From Demequina sp. NBRC 110052 (lineage in GTDB: Bacteria; Actinomycetota; Actinomycetes; Actinomycetales; Demequinaceae), in contig NZ_BBRI01000003.1 of NCBI RefSeq assembly GCF_002090075.1, forward strand, positions 620,001-684,000: a stretch of 64,000 nucleotides of DNA, given 5' to 3'. The notes beneath the pieces were generated by a model, which had not been told where the DNA came from, searched no databases, and saw only the letters and a program-made list of their open reading frames with translations. Numbering within the stretch: position 1 is the stretch's first letter; every line of letters begins with the position of its first letter. Both the position numbers and the translations under genes were made by a program. Of this stretch, positions 50,787-59,479 are shown in pieces.

Positions 50787-51401
50787 GTGGCAGACACCAC
50801 GACGTTGACGGGCCCCGGCGGCGCCCGCATGGACGTGGATGCGGAGGATGCCCGCATCCTCGACGCGGTGCTCGCCGTGTCCGCGACCGGCTCGCTCGAG
50901 GACGACCCGCGCGGCGCGGTCGCACGCGAGGCCGGGATCACCGTGGGACAGCTCCGCGAGCGCTACCCGGACCTGCGGGAGCTGCTGGTGGACGCGCTGC
51001 GCTGGCGGGACGATCGCGGCATCGAGGGCATGGATACGAACGAGCGCGATGGGCGAGGCCTGCTGCGGTCGTTCCTGGCGATCGCGCGCGGCAACGTCGA
51101 GGCGCCGGGCACCGTCGCGCTGTTCACCACGCTGTCCGCGGCAGCGACATCGCCCGATCACCCCGGCCACGAGTACTTCGCTGAACGCTACGCATGGCTG
51201 CGAGGGATCCTCGTCGACGCCCTGCGCGAGCTCGAGGAGGAGGGCGAGCTCATCGACGGCGCCGATCCGCTCTCGATCGCGACGCAGACGATCGCACTTC
51301 TCGACGGCCTGCAGGTGCAGTGGCTGCTGGACCGCGCGGCGGTGGACATGTCCGCGCTCGTCCGCGGCTTCCTCGACGTGTGGCTGCTCGATCCACTCTG
51401 A
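50787..51401 (+). CDS. TetR/AcrR-family transcriptional regulator
   Basis: The 204-residue protein has an N-terminal HTH (AVAREAGITVGQLRERYPDLRELLVDAL, residues about 46-72) and an all-helical C-terminal ligand domain typical of the family, with a WLLDRAAVDMSALVRGFLD helix at the end. The start is GTG behind AAGGGAGG. A 14-bp dyad in its leader suggests autoregulation. There is no adjacent efflux or metabolic gene, so the wider target is unknown. Confidence 0.88.
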   Translation: MADTTTLTGPGGARMDVDAEDARILDAVLAVSATGSLEDDPRGAVAREAGITVGQLRERYPDLRELLVDALRWRDDRGIEGMDTNERDGRGLLRSFLAIARGNVEAPGTVALFTTLSAAATSPDHPGHEYFAERYAWLRGILVDALRELEEEGELIDGADPLSIATQTIALLDGLQVQWLLDRAAVDMSALVRGFLDVWLLDPL

Positions 51402-51433
51402 TACGCCCCAGGTCAACGCTCCCGGACGCACGA

Positions 51434-51460
51434 CGGCCCCCGTCGCTTCGACAGGGGCCG
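51434..51460. terminator. Bidirectional terminator between TetR gene and tRNA-Ser
   Basis: CGGCCCC (51434-51440) pairs with GGGGCCG (51454-51460), with an inner GTCG/CGAC stem. It lies 32 bases after the TetR stop and just before the 3' end of the leftward tRNA-Ser(GCT). Confidence 0.75.
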
Positions 51461-51464
51461 GGAG

Positions 51465-51551
51465 CGGAGACGGTGGGATTCGAACCCACGGATGGGTAAC
51501 CCCATCACATCCTTAGCAGGGATGCACTTTCGGCCGCTCAGTCACGTCTCC
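51465..51551 (-). tRNA. tRNA-Ser (anticodon GCT)
   Basis: An 87-base class II tRNA with acceptor GGAGACG/CGTCTCC, anticodon loop CTGCTAA (GCT), a long variable arm (GATGGGGTTACCCATC) and T-loop GTTCGAATC. It reads AGC/AGU codons. Confidence 0.97.
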
Positions 51552-51617
51552 TCGGCGCTGGACCGGGGTCCAGGGTACCGGTCGCGGGGCACGCCGAGCA
51601 ACGCGGCCCCGCCGGGG

Positions 51618-51705
51618 CGGAGAGTGTGGGATTCGAACCCACGGAGACGGGTTACGCCTCAACGGTTTTCAAGACCGTCACCTTCGGCCGCTCGGTCAAC
51701 TCTCC
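51618..51705 (-). tRNA. tRNA-Ser (anticodon TGA)
   Basis: An 88-base class II tRNA with acceptor GGAGAGT/ACTCTCC, anticodon loop CTTGAAA (TGA), a long variable arm and T-loop GTTCGAATC. It reads UCN codons. A short CTGGACC/GGTCCAG hairpin (51558-51573) lies between it and the next tRNA-Ser gene. Confidence 0.97.
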
Positions 51706-51712
51706 CGGTGCG

Positions 51713-52156
51713 TCAGCCGCCGTGCGGCGCCGCGCCCGTGCCATTGTGCCAGCCCTCCGGCAGGCCGGGCGTCACGATGCGAAGCTCGTACAGGGCCGCG
51801 ACGCGCGCGAGCTCCACGTCGTAGGTTGCGATCGTGTCGATCGCGGGGTGGGCCACTGCAGCGCCGAGGTGCAGCGCCGCGAACGGCTTGAGGACCGCCG
51901 CAGCGTGGGTGGACACCGTGACGTTCTCGTCGGAGAACCGGATGAGGGGCATGCGTGAGCGCACGACCTCGACCACGTCGAACGCCTTCGCCTTCGTCTC
52001 CCGGGGGTAGAGCTCAGCGGCCTGCCTGAGCTCCGTGAGGCCCAGCTGAGTGGTGACCACCTCGCGCACGCGTGGCACCACCCACGCGTTCCACTCCTCG
52101 AAGTAGCGCACGCCGGGAAGGAACCTGCACAGGGCGGTGCCGTCGACGTAGATCAC
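51713..52156 (-). CDS. PIN-domain protein (VapC-like), no visible antitoxin
   Basis: The 147-residue protein opens with VIYVDGTALCRFL, whose Asp5 fits the first acidic residue of a PIN nuclease, and has further acidic positions in TIATYDVELARVA near the C terminus. PIN proteins cleave RNA, often tRNA, using Mg2+. The GTG at 52156 is supported by TACCCT (52169-52164, minus) seven bases upstream. No VapB-like gene flanks it; the neighbours are tRNA-Ser and the conservon terminator. A domesticated, antitoxin-free nuclease or an inactive homologue is possible. Confidence 0.7.
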   Translation of the reverse strand: MIYVDGTALCRFLPGVRYFEEWNAWVVPRVREVVTTQLGLTELRQAAELYPRETKAKAFDVVEVVRSRMPLIRFSDENVTVSTHAAAVLKPFAALHLGAAVAHPAIDTIATYDVELARVAALYELRIVTPGLPEGWHNGTGAAPHGG

Positions 52157-52257
52157 GTCCCCCAGGGTATCGCCGCGCGGCCCCGGTCTCCGTTGCCCGC
52201 GCCCGACGCGCCAGGCGCCCGTGAGCGCGCACTCGCCCCAGCGTCGGGCCCGTGACG

Positions 52258-52302
52258 CACGCACGCGCCGCCACCTCCCTGCCGAGGCGCGGCGCGTGCG
52301 TG
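52258..52302 (-). terminator. Terminator hairpin of the conservon operon
   Basis: A 14-bp perfect stem (52258-52271 with 52289-52302) encloses a 17-base loop and begins 34 bases after the stop of the last conservon gene. Confidence 0.82.
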
Positions 52303-52335
52303 TGCGCGCAGTGCGCGCGGTCCCCCTCCGGAGGC

Positions 52336-52938
52336 TCAGGCCCCCTTGAGACGCTTCATGGCGAGCTGGACGACAGCGATGAGGGCCTGCTTCGTGGCGG
52401 CCTTCTCACGCGCGTCCGTGTACATCATGGGCACCTCGGCGGAGACGCCGAGTGCCTCGCGAACGTCCTCGAGCTGGTGGCGGGCGACGCCGTCGAAGCA
52501 GTTGACGCATACGACGAACGGAATGCCCTTGCCCTCGAAGTAGTCGACCGCCGGGAAGCACTGGTCGAGTCGCTCGGTGTCGACAAGCACGACCGCGCCG
52601 ATCGCGCCGCGCACCAGGTCGTCCCACATGAAGAGGAAGCGATCCTGGCCGGGGGTGCCGAACAGGTACAGCCACAGCGAGCCCGGCAGCGCGATGCGGC
52701 CGAAGTCCATCGCGACCGTGGTGGTGGTCTTGCGGTCGGTGACGCCGCCGGCATCGTCGATGCCGATCGACTTCTCCGTCATCGCCGCCTCAGTGTTGAG
52801 GGGGTCGATGTCCGAGATCGAGCCGATGAACGTGGTCTTGCCGACGGCGAAGCCGCCTGCGATCACGATCTTGACGACGGTGGGCGCCACGTGCGCGGGC
52901 GCAGCTGCCGCGGGCGCGTTAGAGGGCTGCGATGCCAT
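52336..52938 (-). CDS. cvnD: Conservon GTP-binding protein (CvnD-like)
   Basis: The 200-residue small GTPase-like protein has an Ala/Pro-rich head, P-loop GGFAVGKT (residues 28-35), GTPGQDRFLFMWDD as the switch II region and a VNCFDG element. CvnD proteins work with the roadblock and DUF742 partners in a membrane signalling complex headed by the sensor kinase-like protein. The ATG at 52938 is chosen because GGAGAG is eight bases upstream; it overlaps the preceding gene by 20 bases. Confidence 0.93.
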   Translation of the reverse strand: MASQPSNAPAAAAPAHVAPTVVKIVIAGGFAVGKTTFIGSISDIDPLNTEAAMTEKSIGIDDAGGVTDRKTTTTVAMDFGRIALPGSLWLYLFGTPGQDRFLFMWDDLVRGAIGAVVLVDTERLDQCFPAVDYFEGKGIPFVVCVNCFDGVARHQLEDVREALGVSAEVPMMYTDAREKAATKQALIAVVQLAMKRLKGA

Positions 52939-53314
52939 CGAGGACACTCTCCAAGAGACTCAGGGACAGGCCGCCGTGCTCGTCATGCGTGCTCGCGTCG
53001 TCGGCCGTGCCACCAGTGTGAATTTTCAGGTGGTTTTCTTCTGCAAGGTCCGTCACGAGCACCCTGACCACACCCAGCGGAAGCCGGGTGTGGGCAGAGA
53101 GCTCCGCCACGGACTGATACTGACCCGCAGCGAGCTGCAGGATCGTTCTCTTCTCCGGGGTGATGCCCCGCAGAGCCTGAGGGTCGGCGAGCGACTCGAC
53201 GAGGGCCTCCATGGGGAGGTCCTTGCCTGCTGCCTTCACGCGGCCGCCCGTGACTGCATACGGCCGGACCGCGTAGGTGTCCTCGCCGTCGTGCTCAGCT
53301 GGCTGGTCCGTCAT
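52919..53314 (-). CDS. cvnC: Conservon DUF742 protein (CvnC-like)
   Basis: The 131-residue protein is a DUF742 winged-helix-like domain (RPYAVTGGRV near the N terminus, VAELSAHTRLPLGVVRVLVTDL in the helical centre) with an acidic C-terminal tail. It lies nine bases after cvnB and overlaps cvnD. In conservons it bridges the sensor and the GTPase; DNA binding is not shown for the family. Confidence 0.93.
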   Translation of the reverse strand: MTDQPAEHDGEDTYAVRPYAVTGGRVKAAGKDLPMEALVESLADPQALRGITPEKRTILQLAAGQYQSVAELSAHTRLPLGVVRVLVTDLAEENHLKIHTGGTADDASTHDEHGGLSLSLLESVLDGIAAL

Positions 53315-53323
53315 GATCTCGCC

Positions 53324-53764
53324 CTACGCGCGCAGCTGACCGTCGGTCGGCAGGTTCTGGCGCATCTCGGTGATCAGCTGCGGCGTGAGAGCGTTCTCGG
53401 TGCGCGAGACGAGCAGCGTCATCTCGTAGCCGACGAGGCCCACGTCGCACGTCGAGTCTGCGGCGACGGCGAGCACCGAGCCGTTGGACACCGACATCAG
53501 GAACAGGAACAGCTCGTCCATCTCGATGATGGACTGGCGCACCTCGCCAGCGTTGAGCTGTCGCGCGGCTCCGCGCGTCAGCGACGCCATGCCGGACACG
53601 ACTGCGGCGAGCGTGTCTCCGCCCGTGCGGTCGAGGTTCTTGGACATGGCCATCAGCAGGCCATCCGCGCTCACCACGAGCGTGTGACGGGTGCCGGGCA
53701 CGGTCTGGACGAAGTTGTCCAGCAGCCAACCGAAGTTGGTGGCCTCGGGACTCAGTTCGCTCAC
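53324..53764 (-). CDS. cvnB: Conservon roadblock/LC7 protein (CvnB-like)
   Basis: The 146-residue protein has the roadblock fold (FVQTVPGTRHTLVVSADGLL, LVGYEMTLLVSRTENALTP). Roadblock proteins act as GTPase-activating or scaffold partners of MglA/CvnD-like GTPases. It starts 67 bases after the stop of the sensor gene and continues the operon. Confidence 0.94.
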   Translation of the reverse strand: MSELSPEATNFGWLLDNFVQTVPGTRHTLVVSADGLLMAMSKNLDRTGGDTLAAVVSGMASLTRGAARQLNAGEVRQSIIEMDELFLFLMSVSNGSVLAVAADSTCDVGLVGYEMTLLVSRTENALTPQLITEMRQNLPTDGQLRA

Positions 53765-53831
53765 TGCTCCTCCTTGGGGGTGTTGCAGCTCCTGTGGTGG
53801 AGCTCGATCATCGTTGTGGGGTGGGACATCT

Positions 53832-56800
53832 CTACTCGCTCACCGCCGGATCCGACTGCTGCTCGAACGCGGCGACGTCGGAACGGGCACGCTGGGTTCC
53901 TGAGTAGAAGTTCGAGAAGCGGCTGCGCACTGCCTCCGCATCGCGGGGCGCCGCGGGGATCGAGACCTCGGTTTCGAGCGGCTGTGGCGCGGGCCGCTCG
54001 GCCTCAGGCGCTTTCTGACGCTTGGCGAGCCCCGCGCGGGTCTTCTCGACCTTGGGACGCTCGGCGGTCAGCGAGCTGAACTCGGAGAACACGTCGCTCA
54101 TGTCCGGCGCGCCCGAGTCCTCCTCGACCGGCTCCGGGTCGATCTGCACGACCGGGCGGTACGAGCGTGCGGACTCCGGCTCGGCGGCCTGGAGCGCGCT
54201 TGCGCCCGCGGCCTCCCAGCCGACAGGGTTCGCGAGCTGGTCGGGGGTGAAGGTCGACCGGTCGGGCGCGAAGCTCGTCGGAGCGGGCTGCGCGGCCGCC
54301 TGCGCTGACTGCACTGAGGCCACGTCGGCAGCCCAGTTGTCGTCCTGCGACGCCTCGGGCATGAACCCGCCGCCCGGACCGGGTGCGATGGGCACAGGGC
54401 CAGACGTCGGAGGCTGTGCCTGCTGCGTGGGCTGCAGGGGCTGCGCGGGAGCGGCCGGCTCGGGCACGGAGAAGGAGGTCTGCTGAGCACGCGCTGCGGC
54501 ACCTGCGGCACCTGCAGCGGCACCCGCGGCGGCTGCGTCGCCCTTGCGTCCGAAGAGGCGGTTGAAGAACCCGCCGCGTGCGTCCTCGTCCTCACTCACT
54601 GCCGAGCTGATGAGGTCGTCCAGGCTCGGGGCGGGCTCGGGCGGCTGCGGGGCCGACGGGGCGGTCGCGGCCTGCGGCTGCTCGTGCTGAGACTGCTCCG
54701 CCTGCGGCGCAGGCTGATCCCACTGCTGGTAGGCCTGCGGCTGCTCGTGCTGAGACTGCTCCGCCTGCGGCGCAGGCTGACCCCACTGCTGGTAGGCCTC
54801 GGGCTGGTCCTGCTGGGGCGCCTGAGGTGCGTGCTGGCCCCACTGCTGGAACAGCTGGGGCGCCTGCGGCTGCTGAGGCTGCGGCGGAGCCTGCTCGCCC
54901 GACGCGTGCTGCTGCTCGCCGTAGGCACCCGCCGGGTAGTCCTCGAGCGACACGCTCTGGACTCCCGCCTGCGAGTCGTCCTCGAAGGCGGGCATCGCGA
55001 AGCCTTCTGGCTGCTCAGTCGCACCGGCCGGTGCCTCGTGCGCGGGCGCGGGCGCGGGCTCGTCATCCTCGAAGGTGGGGATCTCGAATGCCATCGCGGC
55101 GGCGTCCCCGGCGGCGGCTCCTGCGGCGGGCGCCGCGAAGTCGTCGTGACCAAAGCCGTGCTGAATGAGCGGGGACTGCCCGGTGGAAGGCGCGGGCTCC
55201 GACGCCTGCGCGGGCGCATCCTGCGGCTCCTCCTCGAGCGCCGGAGCGGAGGGCGGTGTCGCACTCTCGTCGGGCTCGAGCGTGGGCAGCGGGGCGGGCT
55301 CCGCCTCAGGCTGCTGCGTGGCGGAGCCGAAGGCCGCAGCCGCGCCGAAGGCGGCCGCCGCGTCGGACGGGCGCCTGCGAGACGGAAGCGCGCTCGGTGC
55401 CGCCTCCTCCGCGGGCGCGGCGGCAGGCTCCTCGCCTGCGCGGCGAGGACGGAAGCCGCGGAACATCGCAGCGCGCTGCTCGGCGCTCTGGGGCGCGACC
55501 TCGCTCGCCGAGACGGCGGGCGTGAAGCCTCCCGCGGCGGACTCGCCCTCGAGGGCCGAGAGCTGCTCGGCAGTCGCCTGCGCGGGCAGCGGGATCACAG
55601 GGGTGCGCTCGGCGGGGGCCTGCGGGCCATCCTCCGCGCGGCGGCGACGCGTGGGAAGCCCGGCGGGCGTCGCACCGTCGACCAGCGCGGTCGAGTCGGT
55701 GGCGGCACCCTCAGGGGCGGATGCGGCGTCCGCGGCGATGAGGGACTCCACGTCGCGAGCAGGCATCTGAGGCACGGGGATCGAGTCGTCCGCGGCGTCT
55801 CCCGCACGACCGGACAGGCTTGTGCCCTCCTCGATCTTGGACGGCGTGTAGGCCTCGAGCGAGGCCGCTGCGGTTCCGGCTGCCGCAGCGGCTGCCGCGG
55901 TGGGACGTGCCTGGCCCGCGGCTTCCGCGGGTCCGGTCAGCGGATTGTCGATGATCTCGTCGGCGACCGTCTGCGACGCACGCTGGCTCTGCGCCGCGGG
56001 TGCCTGGTGGTCGCGCTCGTCGAACAGCGCGGGCGGCAGCGTGACGACAGCCGTGGTTCCCTCGCCCTCGTGGGAGGTGATCTCGACGCGCGCACCGATG
56101 CGGCGCGCAATACGACCGACCACGAAGAGGCCGAGGCGCTGGGCCCCGAGGATCTCCGACGCCTGGTTGGAGGCGACGCGGGAGTTCGCCTCGTGGAGCT
56201 CCTCCGGGTTCATGCCGATGCCGGTGTCCACGACCTCGACGATGTACGCGCCGTCGCGCTCGCCGGTGCGCACGATCACGGGCGAGCCGGGGTCGGAGAA
56301 CACGGTCGCGTTCTCGAGCAGCTCGGCGAAGAGGTGCGCAGCGGTCAGCGAGGAGTGTCCGACCATCGAGGGGTCGGCGTCGAGCTCAAGCTGGACGCGC
56401 TCGTACAGCTCGATCTCGGACGACGCGGTGCGGACCACGTCGGACAGCGGCATGGGGCGGCGCAGACGGCGACCGGTGTCGATGCCTGCGAGCACCAGGA
56501 GCGACTCCGAGTTGCGTCGCATTCGGGTTGCGAGGTGGTCCAGCGCGAAGAGCTTGGTGAGCGTGTCCGGGTTGTCCTCGGTGCGCTCCATCTCGTCGAT
56601 CGACGCGAGCTGGCGGTTGAGGAGCACCTGGTCGCGGCGCGCGACGTTGACGAACATCTCGGAGATCGAGCCACGCAGCGCGGCCTGCTCGGCCGCGATG
56701 GACAGCGTCGCCGCGTTGACGCCGTTGAACGCCTCCGCCAGGCGGCCGACCTCATCGCTGGACTCCACGGGGATCTGGACCTCAGAGAGGTCCACGGACT

Positions 56801-58304
56801 CGCCCGGCATCGCGACTCGCTCCACGAGTCGCGGAAGCTCCTGGCGGACGGCGGTCGCCGTCGTCGTCAGGCGTCGCAGCGGCACGGTGATCTGGCGGGC
56901 GATGGTCGACGCGACGATGAACGCGATCGCGATAGCCGCGACCACGAGCAGCGTGACGAGGATCGTCTGCGTGACGAGCGCCTGCACGTTCTGGTCGGTG
57001 ATCGCGACGACCTCGTCCCACGCCTGATCGATGATCGGCGTGAACTGGATGACCTCATTGTCCACAAGGCCGGGCCAGTCAGCCGACTGGGCGGCGACGA
57101 GCGACGAGTCGAGTCCGTTCAGCAACGAGGTGCGGACGGCGGTGTAGGTCGAGTTCGCGCCCGACGCAACGGACCGGAACTCCGGCACGGTGCCGAGCGA
57201 CGGCACCGACTGCGTGGTCGCCTGGGCCTCGTCGAGCAGCAGGTCCGAACGGACGGCCTGCTCTCGCACGAAGGCGGGGTCCTGGGGGCCGAACTCACCT
57301 GCGCGGATCAGTCGCTGGTCGACGATCTTCTCGAACTCGAGGCTCTCGGTGAGCGACGTGAGACGGGCGGTCGCGGCAAGGCGCGACGTCAGATCCGAGT
57401 CGGTGGCAGTCGAGGTGGCGGCCTGGATCGACTGGTTCGAGAGGTCGATGATCTGCGTGTAGTAGTTGCGCGTGGTCGACGAGTTCGCGGTGCCCGCGAG
57501 CGTGTTGGCGCGCACGGCGGGAAGGTCCTCGAGCAGGACGGCTCCTGCGTCGATGCGCTCTCGCACCGGGGTGTTCTCGCCCGAGGATCCGATCTGCTGC
57601 GAGGCGGTCGTGAGGGCGTCGATGGAGACGAGGGTCTCGTCGTACACGGCGAGCAGCTCGGTGCGGATCTCCACGGGCTCGGTGAGGAGCTGGAGGAGCA
57701 CGAGGCCCTCGGCGTTGAGACGGTTCGCGAGGCCTCCGAGGTACACGGCGGAGCCGGTCGATGCCGCCGCGCCCGACTCCTGCAGGCGCTCGACGGCGCT
57801 CGCGATGGTCGCGTAGTCGATTCGAGCCTGGGTGGCCTGCTGCTGCTCGGGGAACACGAGGCCGGTCTCGTCGGCCGTGATGCGGTCGACGCGCAGCTCG
57901 CCCAGGACGTTGCCGTTGGCGTCGGGCGTCATCAGAGCGCTGAGCTGCGACGAGAGCCGCGCAGCGTCCTCCGCGAGCGCGGGGTTCTCGGGGTCCTGCA
58001 CCGTGGACAGGTAGTCCTGCAGGGTCGTGTAGGCCGTATTGGTGTCGGCCTGCGCGTCGGTGTAGGCCTCGCGACCCAGCTGTACGGAGTCGAGGAAGTT
58101 GACGGCGAGGTAGCGCTCGTCGGTGACGTCTGACTGGAAGTCGCGCGCCTCGGTGAGCGCGGCGACGACGGACTGGGTGTTGTTGGCGGCGGAGAGCTGG
58201 CCGACGGCCTGCGCAACGATGACGGCACCGGTCACCACGAGGATGAACAGCGGCACCGCGATGGTGAGCAGCATCTTGCCGCGGATACCCATTCTCTGGA
58301 GCAT
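53832..58304 (-). CDS. cvnA: Conservon sensor kinase-like protein (CvnA-like), 1490 aa
   Basis: The protein has a first membrane helix (residues about 11-35), a nitrate/nitrite-sensing-type helical extracellular domain, a second helix (about 435-465), HAMP, a dimerisation helix with DHLATRMRRNSE, and an HATPase domain (about 630-760, NPEELHEANSR and VVGRIARRIGARV). The remaining 730 residues are an Ala/Pro/Gln/Glu-rich disordered tail, with a 21-residue repeat near residue 1170-1211. GAGGAGAGGG precedes the ATG at 58304. It heads the cvnABCD operon. The tail is unusually long, and is the likely site of partner binding. Confidence 0.93.
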   Translation of the reverse strand: MLQRMGIRGKMLLTIAVPLFILVVTGAVIVAQAVGQLSAANNTQSVVAALTEARDFQSDVTDERYLAVNFLDSVQLGREAYTDAQADTNTAYTTLQDYLSTVQDPENPALAEDAARLSSQLSALMTPDANGNVLGELRVDRITADETGLVFPEQQQATQARIDYATIASAVERLQESGAAASTGSAVYLGGLANRLNAEGLVLLQLLTEPVEIRTELLAVYDETLVSIDALTTASQQIGSSGENTPVRERIDAGAVLLEDLPAVRANTLAGTANSSTTRNYYTQIIDLSNQSIQAATSTATDSDLTSRLAATARLTSLTESLEFEKIVDQRLIRAGEFGPQDPAFVREQAVRSDLLLDEAQATTQSVPSLGTVPEFRSVASGANSTYTAVRTSLLNGLDSSLVAAQSADWPGLVDNEVIQFTPIIDQAWDEVVAITDQNVQALVTQTILVTLLVVAAIAIAFIVASTIARQITVPLRRLTTTATAVRQELPRLVERVAMPGESVDLSEVQIPVESSDEVGRLAEAFNGVNAATLSIAAEQAALRGSISEMFVNVARRDQVLLNRQLASIDEMERTEDNPDTLTKLFALDHLATRMRRNSESLLVLAGIDTGRRLRRPMPLSDVVRTASSEIELYERVQLELDADPSMVGHSSLTAAHLFAELLENATVFSDPGSPVIVRTGERDGAYIVEVVDTGIGMNPEELHEANSRVASNQASEILGAQRLGLFVVGRIARRIGARVEITSHEGEGTTAVVTLPPALFDERDHQAPAAQSQRASQTVADEIIDNPLTGPAEAAGQARPTAAAAAAAGTAAASLEAYTPSKIEEGTSLSGRAGDAADDSIPVPQMPARDVESLIAADAASAPEGAATDSTALVDGATPAGLPTRRRRAEDGPQAPAERTPVIPLPAQATAEQLSALEGESAAGGFTPAVSASEVAPQSAEQRAAMFRGFRPRRAGEEPAAAPAEEAAPSALPSRRRPSDAAAAFGAAAAFGSATQQPEAEPAPLPTLEPDESATPPSAPALEEEPQDAPAQASEPAPSTGQSPLIQHGFGHDDFAAPAAGAAAGDAAAMAFEIPTFEDDEPAPAPAHEAPAGATEQPEGFAMPAFEDDSQAGVQSVSLEDYPAGAYGEQQHASGEQAPPQPQQPQAPQLFQQWGQHAPQAPQQDQPEAYQQWGQPAPQAEQSQHEQPQAYQQWDQPAPQAEQSQHEQPQAATAPSAPQPPEPAPSLDDLISSAVSEDEDARGGFFNRLFGRKGDAAAAGAAAGAAGAAARAQQTSFSVPEPAAPAQPLQPTQQAQPPTSGPVPIAPGPGGGFMPEASQDDNWAADVASVQSAQAAAQPAPTSFAPDRSTFTPDQLANPVGWEAAGASALQAAEPESARSYRPVVQIDPEPVEEDSGAPDMSDVFSEFSSLTAERPKVEKTRAGLAKRQKAPEAERPAPQPLETEVSIPAAPRDAEAVRSRFSNFYSGTQRARSDVAAFEQQSDPAVSE
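54669..54794 (-). repeat. Two tandem 63-bp repeats coding for a Gln/Pro-rich segment
   Basis: Bases 54669-54731 and 54732-54794 differ at very few positions (for example D versus G in the encoded QWDQP/QWGQP). The units encode the 21-residue pattern containing QQW, QPAPQAEQSQHEQP. Flanking sequence has weaker copies. Confidence 0.85.
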
Positions 58305-58453
58305 CGAACCCTCTCCTCTGGCCGCCGGATCGTCACCCGACGGCGTCCGCCCCGCACCGGGTGTGCGACGGCTCTCACGTCTTATCGGCCCGGGTGCCGA
58401 AAACATGAGCGCCAGCGGTCGAACGCCACATGAGACGTAATAGCGTGACCACT

Positions 58454-58480
58454 ATGACGGCAGGAACGGGACAAGTGTGA
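58454..58480 (+). CDS. Eight-codon leaderless upstream ORF coupled to the quinone oxidoreductase
   Basis: ATG at 58454 lies seven bases after TAGCGT (58441-58446) and encodes MTAGTGQV before TGA (58478-58480). The stop overlaps the ATG of the main gene (58480) as TGATG. The short frame is therefore placed to recruit ribosomes at the mRNA 5' end and hand them to the main gene. Confidence 0.55.
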   Translation: MTAGTGQV

Positions 58481-59460
58481 TGAATGTCACCCATATGTCC
58501 GACTTCGGCGGGCCCGAGATGTTGGTGCCCGGACACGCTCCCGACCCTACTGCCGGGCCTGGCGAGGTGGTGCTTGCTGTGGAGAGCGCGGGAGTGAACC
58601 CCGCGGACGCGCTCCAGCGCCGGGGTCTCTATCCGCCCCCGCCCGACGCTCCGGGCTGGCCGGGCCTCGAGGTCGCCGGCGTCGTGACTCAGGTGAGCGA
58701 AGGCGTCGGACGATGGGCCGCGGGCGACAGAGTGTGCGCCCTGCTCCCCGGAGGGGGCTACGCCGAGCAGGTCGCGGTCGATGCGTCGCTGGTGCTGCCG
58801 ATCCCCGCAGGCTTGCAGGTGGTCGAGGCGGCCGCGCTGGTCGAGGCCGCATGCACGGTGTGGTCGAACCTCGACGCTGCGGGCGCCACGGCCGGTGACA
58901 CCGTGCTCGTCCACGGCGGCCTCGGCGGCGTCGGATCGATCGCGGTGCAGTACGCCGCGGCGCGGGGCATGCGCGTGCTCGCGACGGCGCGGGGACCGGA
59001 GAGGGTCGCGCGCTGCCTCGACCTGGGGGCCGAGGCCGCATTCGACCACATCGCCGACGACTGGGTCGCGGGCGTGCGCGAGCGCGGCGGCGCCGACGTG
59101 ATCCTCGACGTGGTGGGTGCGGCCTACCTCCAGCGCAATCTCGAGGCCCTTGCCACCGGCGGGCGACTCGTCGTCATCGGCCTGCAGAAGGGGGCGCGGG
59201 CCGAGCTCGACCTGGGCCTGCTGCTCGCCCGGCGCGCGAGCATCATCGGGACGACGCTGCGAGCGAGGCCGCTCGCGGAGCGCGCCGCGGTAGTGGCAGG
59301 TGTCGAGCGCGACGTGTGGCCGCTCGTGCCAGAGCGTGTGCGCCCGCTCGTCGCAGGCACGTTCCCACTCGCCGACGCTGCGGCAGCGCATCGGGCGCTG
59401 GAGGCGGGAGGCCTCGAGGGCTCGCTCGTGCTCACCGTCGGCGCCGACGGGCACCGGTGA
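58480..59460 (+). CDS. Zinc-type alcohol dehydrogenase-like / quinone oxidoreductase family protein
   Basis: The 326-residue protein is an MDR enzyme: N-terminal GroES-like fold (ESAGVNPADALQRRGLYPPP, GLEVAGVVTQVSEGV), Rossmann motif VLVHGGLGGVGSIA and C-terminal LVVIGLQKGA. No zinc-cysteine ligands are seen, so it is a QOR/enoyl-reductase-like NADPH enzyme, similar to the human TP53I3 group. The ATG at 58480 is favoured over GTG 58477 because of the coupled short ORF; there is no good ribosome-binding site of its own. Confidence 0.88.
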   Translation: MNVTHMSDFGGPEMLVPGHAPDPTAGPGEVVLAVESAGVNPADALQRRGLYPPPPDAPGWPGLEVAGVVTQVSEGVGRWAAGDRVCALLPGGGYAEQVAVDASLVLPIPAGLQVVEAAALVEAACTVWSNLDAAGATAGDTVLVHGGLGGVGSIAVQYAAARGMRVLATARGPERVARCLDLGAEAAFDHIADDWVAGVRERGGADVILDVVGAAYLQRNLEALATGGRLVVIGLQKGARAELDLGLLLARRASIIGTTLRARPLAERAAVVAGVERDVWPLVPERVRPLVAGTFPLADAAAAHRALEAGGLEGSLVLTVGADGHR

Positions 59461-59479
59461 GTCGGCGCTCCGAACGGAC

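Noticed and set aside
51420..51500. A small ORF ending GGIRTHGWVTPSHP over tRNA-Ser(GCT)
   Set aside because: This wording is a well-known false translation of tRNA-Ser genes; the tRNA explains the sequence.
52156..52336. A VapB-like antitoxin gene upstream of the PIN gene
   Set aside because: The interval contains only the leaderless promoter and the conservon terminator; no frame with a start signal is present.
54684..58133. A 1149-codon open frame on the plus strand, antisense to the conservon sensor gene
   Set aside because: It is a by-product of high-GC codon bias. The peptide is Arg/Gly/Leu-rich with no domain, while the minus strand carries clear HAMP and HATPase motifs.
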